A stretch of 9,207 bases of DNA from Methanomassiliicoccaceae archaeon (GTDB taxonomy: Archaea > Thermoplasmatota > Thermoplasmata > Methanomassiliicoccales > Methanomethylophilaceae). The translations under genes were made by a program, and so were the position numbers. This document shows positions 7,863 through 9,207 of this stretch, piece by piece; within the stretch, counting starts at the first letter, position 1, and each line of letters begins with the position of its first letter. Under the pieces are notes generated by a model. It worked only from the letters and a program-made list of their open reading frames with translations. It had not been told where the DNA came from and did no database searches. The stretch covers positions 1 to 9,207 of the forward strand of contig WQXR01000046.1 of the NCBI GenBank assembly GCA_009784745.1, in the 5' to 3' direction.

Positions 7863-7908
7863 TGCAATACAATCCTACTGCAAATTGCAGTTATTCTGTA
7901 ACGGACAA
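7863..7908 (+). repeat. 46-bp direct repeat, copy 2 (upstream side of the ATPase gene)
   Basis: This copy matches 6507-6552 at 43 of 46 positions, with the palindrome ACTGCAAATTGCAGT at 7877-7891. It ends 14 bases before the ATPase start codon, so it probably lies in that gene's promoter or 5' leader. The palindrome could act there as an operator or a leader hairpin, or the two copies could be the ends of a recombining cassette of about 1.4 kb. Confidence 0.92.
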
Positions 7909-7920
7909 CAAGACACAGTG

Positions 7921-7930
7921 ATTAAAAGAT
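7921..7930 (-). promoter_or_regulatory. Possible TATA element of the ATPase gene
   Basis: On the minus strand ATCTTTTAAT reads as a weak A+T-rich TATA-like element upstream of repeat copy 2. A start site about 25 bases downstream would fall inside the repeat and put its palindrome in the 5' leader. Weak sequence match only. Confidence 0.25.
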
Positions 7931-7939
7931 TTTGGTTCG

Positions 7940-7969
7940 AATGAAAATGAAAGACCGGCCGGAGGCCGG
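7940..7969 (-). terminator. Hairpin plus T-rich tail ending the SPFH operon
   Basis: CCGGCC (7955-7960) and GGCCGG (7964-7969) form a perfect six-pair G+C stem with a three-base loop. Reading the minus strand, the stem is followed by the T-rich TCTTTCATTTTC (7954-7943). It lies 18 bases beyond the stop codon of the SPFH gene, as expected for its transcription terminator. Confidence 0.65.
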
Positions 7970-7987
7970 CGTTTGTTCAAATCAGTT

Positions 7988-9052
7988 TTAACTCAGCGGT
8001 TCCGCACAATAAGGACAGAACTTCGGCGTTTTCGGTAAGTTAAGTTCTTCACCGCAATACGGACACCGAGAGAACGCTTTACCGCTTGCAGCAACGGGTG
8101 CTGCCGCAGTCGCAGGTGCCGCCACAGGCGGCTTACCGCATTCTTTACAGAACTTGTACGGATAGTCGTTCAGAGAGCCGCAATGCGGGCATATCACTTT
8201 AGGCTGTTGGTTGCCGCCGCCTGGCGGTTGGCCGCCCTGTTGGTTCATCATTCCCTGATACATCTGCGGGAAAAGCATCATACCTGCACCTATTGACGCA
8301 CCGCCCTGTGAATTTCCTATACCGTCTGCCATACGTTCCATTACCTCCGCGTTCCTTAATTCCTTTCCTGCCTGTGTTTGTTGCCTGATATACATGTTCA
8401 GGTCCTTGCGATATGCTTCCTCTGTATCAGCGTTAGCGATCTTGAACGCAAGTAACTCCATTCCTCTCTGCGTAAAATACTCCGCTATTGAGACCATCGA
8501 CACCGTTGACGCTTTCTCCAAGTTCGTATAAACATCGGTGAAACACTGTTTCGATAACTGCTGCATCAACTGCTCGTTCATGAACGAACGCATGAAGTTG
8601 CTTACTCCGCCGGCGGAGAAATTAGATTGACCGCCGAGTATCTGTGTCAGGAACACGATAGGATCCCTTATCCTGAATTGGTATTCACCGTTAGCCATAA
8701 GCGGTATCTGTATCGGGTAACCTGGATCTGCTTTCACCATTGTCCTTATTCCCCATTTACCGGGGAACATTTTCGTTGCTACGAATATGATATCGACTTT
8801 GAACGGTGTTTCCTTATAACCCAGTAATACCCTGAATGCCTTCGTCAGTATCGGTAAGTTCGCTGTTGTTATTGTATGCCGTCCTGCACCGAACACATCT
8901 AAAAGTTGTCCGTCACGCATAAAAATGGCAACTTCCCATTCTCTTACCGTCAACGAAGTTAAAGTTCTCAGATCTGAATGCTCATACCTGTAAACAATAT
9001 CATCCGGTCCGGGGTTTGCCCATTCCACCACGTTAGTTTTCTTTTCAGCCAT
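7988..9052 (-). CDS. SPFH-domain protein with two C-terminal zinc ribbons (YdjI-like)
   Basis: The predicted 354-residue protein opens with VVEWANPGPDDIVYRY and LTVREWEVAIF (34-44), typical of the soluble SPFH (stomatin/prohibitin-like) group related to Bacillus YdjI. The SPFH domain and its following helix span about 20-240. A Gly/Gln/Met-rich linker (about 245-284) leads to two zinc ribbons: C288/C291/C302/C305 and C330/C333/C346/C349, separated by an Ala/Pro-rich spacer. No signal peptide or membrane helix is seen. Family members build oligomeric membrane-associated assemblies; the bacterial YdjI acts with a PspA-type envelope-stress system, but that role here is only an analogy. I chose ATG 9052: AGGAGG lies 7 bases upstream, whereas an in-frame TTG at 9058 would be one base from it. 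The preceding gene ends two bases before this start, so the two are translationally coupled. Confidence 0.87.
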   Translation of the reverse strand: MAEKKTNVVEWANPGPDDIVYRYEHSDLRTLTSLTVREWEVAIFMRDGQLLDVFGAGRHTITTANLPILTKAFRVLLGYKETPFKVDIIFVATKMFPGKWGIRTMVKADPGYPIQIPLMANGEYQFRIRDPIVFLTQILGGQSNFSAGGVSNFMRSFMNEQLMQQLSKQCFTDVYTNLEKASTVSMVSIAEYFTQRGMELLAFKIANADTEEAYRKDLNMYIRQQTQAGKELRNAEVMERMADGIGNSQGGASIGAGMMLFPQMYQGMMNQQGGQPPGGGNQQPKVICPHCGSLNDYPYKFCKECGKPPVAAPATAAAPVAASGKAFSRCPYCGEELNLPKTPKFCPYCAEPLS

Positions 9053-9054
9053 CT

Positions 9055-9207
9055 TCAAGCCTCCTGTAATCCTTTCAGTACGAGTTCGCGTTGCTCATAT
9101 GATTCAATAAGAGAATCAACTTCTCTTTCAATGTCACGCACATTATCCGAAACATCGTCGCCTATCAAATTCTTTAACGACTCGACGTTCTTTCTCAGAA
9201 CATCAGC
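9055..9207 (-). CDS. C-terminal end of an unidentified helical protein (partial)
   Basis: Reading the minus strand from the window edge, 50 codons stay open and end in TGA at 9057-9055, two bases before the SPFH start. The peptide is highly charged and lacks Cys, Pro and Trp, with regular hydrophobic spacing (for example DIEREVDSLIESYEQR), which fits a helix or coiled coil. The gene's 3' end contains the ribosome binding site of the SPFH gene, marking an operon. A PspA-like or other coiled-coil partner of the SPFH protein is possible, but I do not recognise the family from this fragment. Confidence 0.7.
   Translation of the reverse strand, partial: ADVLRKNVESLKNLIGDDVSDNVRDIEREVDSLIESYEQRELVLKGLQEA
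9060..9065 (-). promoter_or_regulatory. Strong ribosome binding site of the SPFH gene
   Basis: AGGAGG on the minus strand, 7 bases before ATG 9052. It is embedded in the last codons of the upstream gene, which both decides the start and indicates translational coupling. Confidence 0.75.

Noticed and set aside
7849..7872. Longer ATPase N-terminus from a TTG at 7872
   Set aside because: It would start inside the 46-bp repeat with no ribosome binding site; ATG 7848 has AGAGG at good spacing and gives a normal family N-terminus.
6410..7891. Three palindromic repeats as a CRISPR array
   Set aside because: The copies are irregularly spaced (about 110 and 1360 bases), one differs outside the core, and there are no spacers or cas genes.

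Overview
The window looks archaeal, most likely a host-associated Thermoplasmatota of the Methanomassiliicoccales type. This rests on A+T-rich TATA-like boxes before the plus-strand genes (one so close to its ATG that the mRNA would be leaderless), the family content (C_GCAxxG_C_C redox protein, archaeal AAA_14/DUF4143 ATPase, SPFH protein with zinc ribbons) and frequent ATA and AGA/AGG codons. The phylum is an inference; no rRNA or marker gene is present.

Layout. 1-117: intergenic, with a promoter. 118-5874 (+): a 1918-residue protein with the full architecture of the DUF4011 / SF1 helicase / Vsr-like endonuclease / DUF3320 family, a type linked to antiviral defence. Its length and domain order are kept, but the key residues of its transglutaminase-like, helicase and endonuclease domains are replaced. 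5913-6350 (+): a small cysteine-rich C_GCAxxG_C_C protein. 6351-6594: a convergent intergenic region with several hairpins and one copy of a 46-bp repeat. 6595-7848 (-): an AAA_14/DUF4143 ATPase with intact Walker motifs, flanked by the two 46-bp direct repeats (43 of 46 identical). 7988-9052 (-): an SPFH-domain protein with two C-terminal zinc ribbons, ending in a hairpin terminator. 9055-9207 (-): the C-terminal end of an upstream gene that overlaps the ribosome binding site of the SPFH gene.

How the genes relate. The giant protein and the small redox protein appear to be transcribed separately in the same direction. The ATPase, more A+T-rich and bracketed by repeats, looks like an exchangeable cassette between the giant gene block and the SPFH operon. 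The most notable content is the giant protein: an uninterrupted 5.7-kb reading frame whose three enzymatic modules all appear catalytically dead, which suggests a selected non-enzymatic role. The second item of interest is the repeat pair and its palindromic core around the ATPase.
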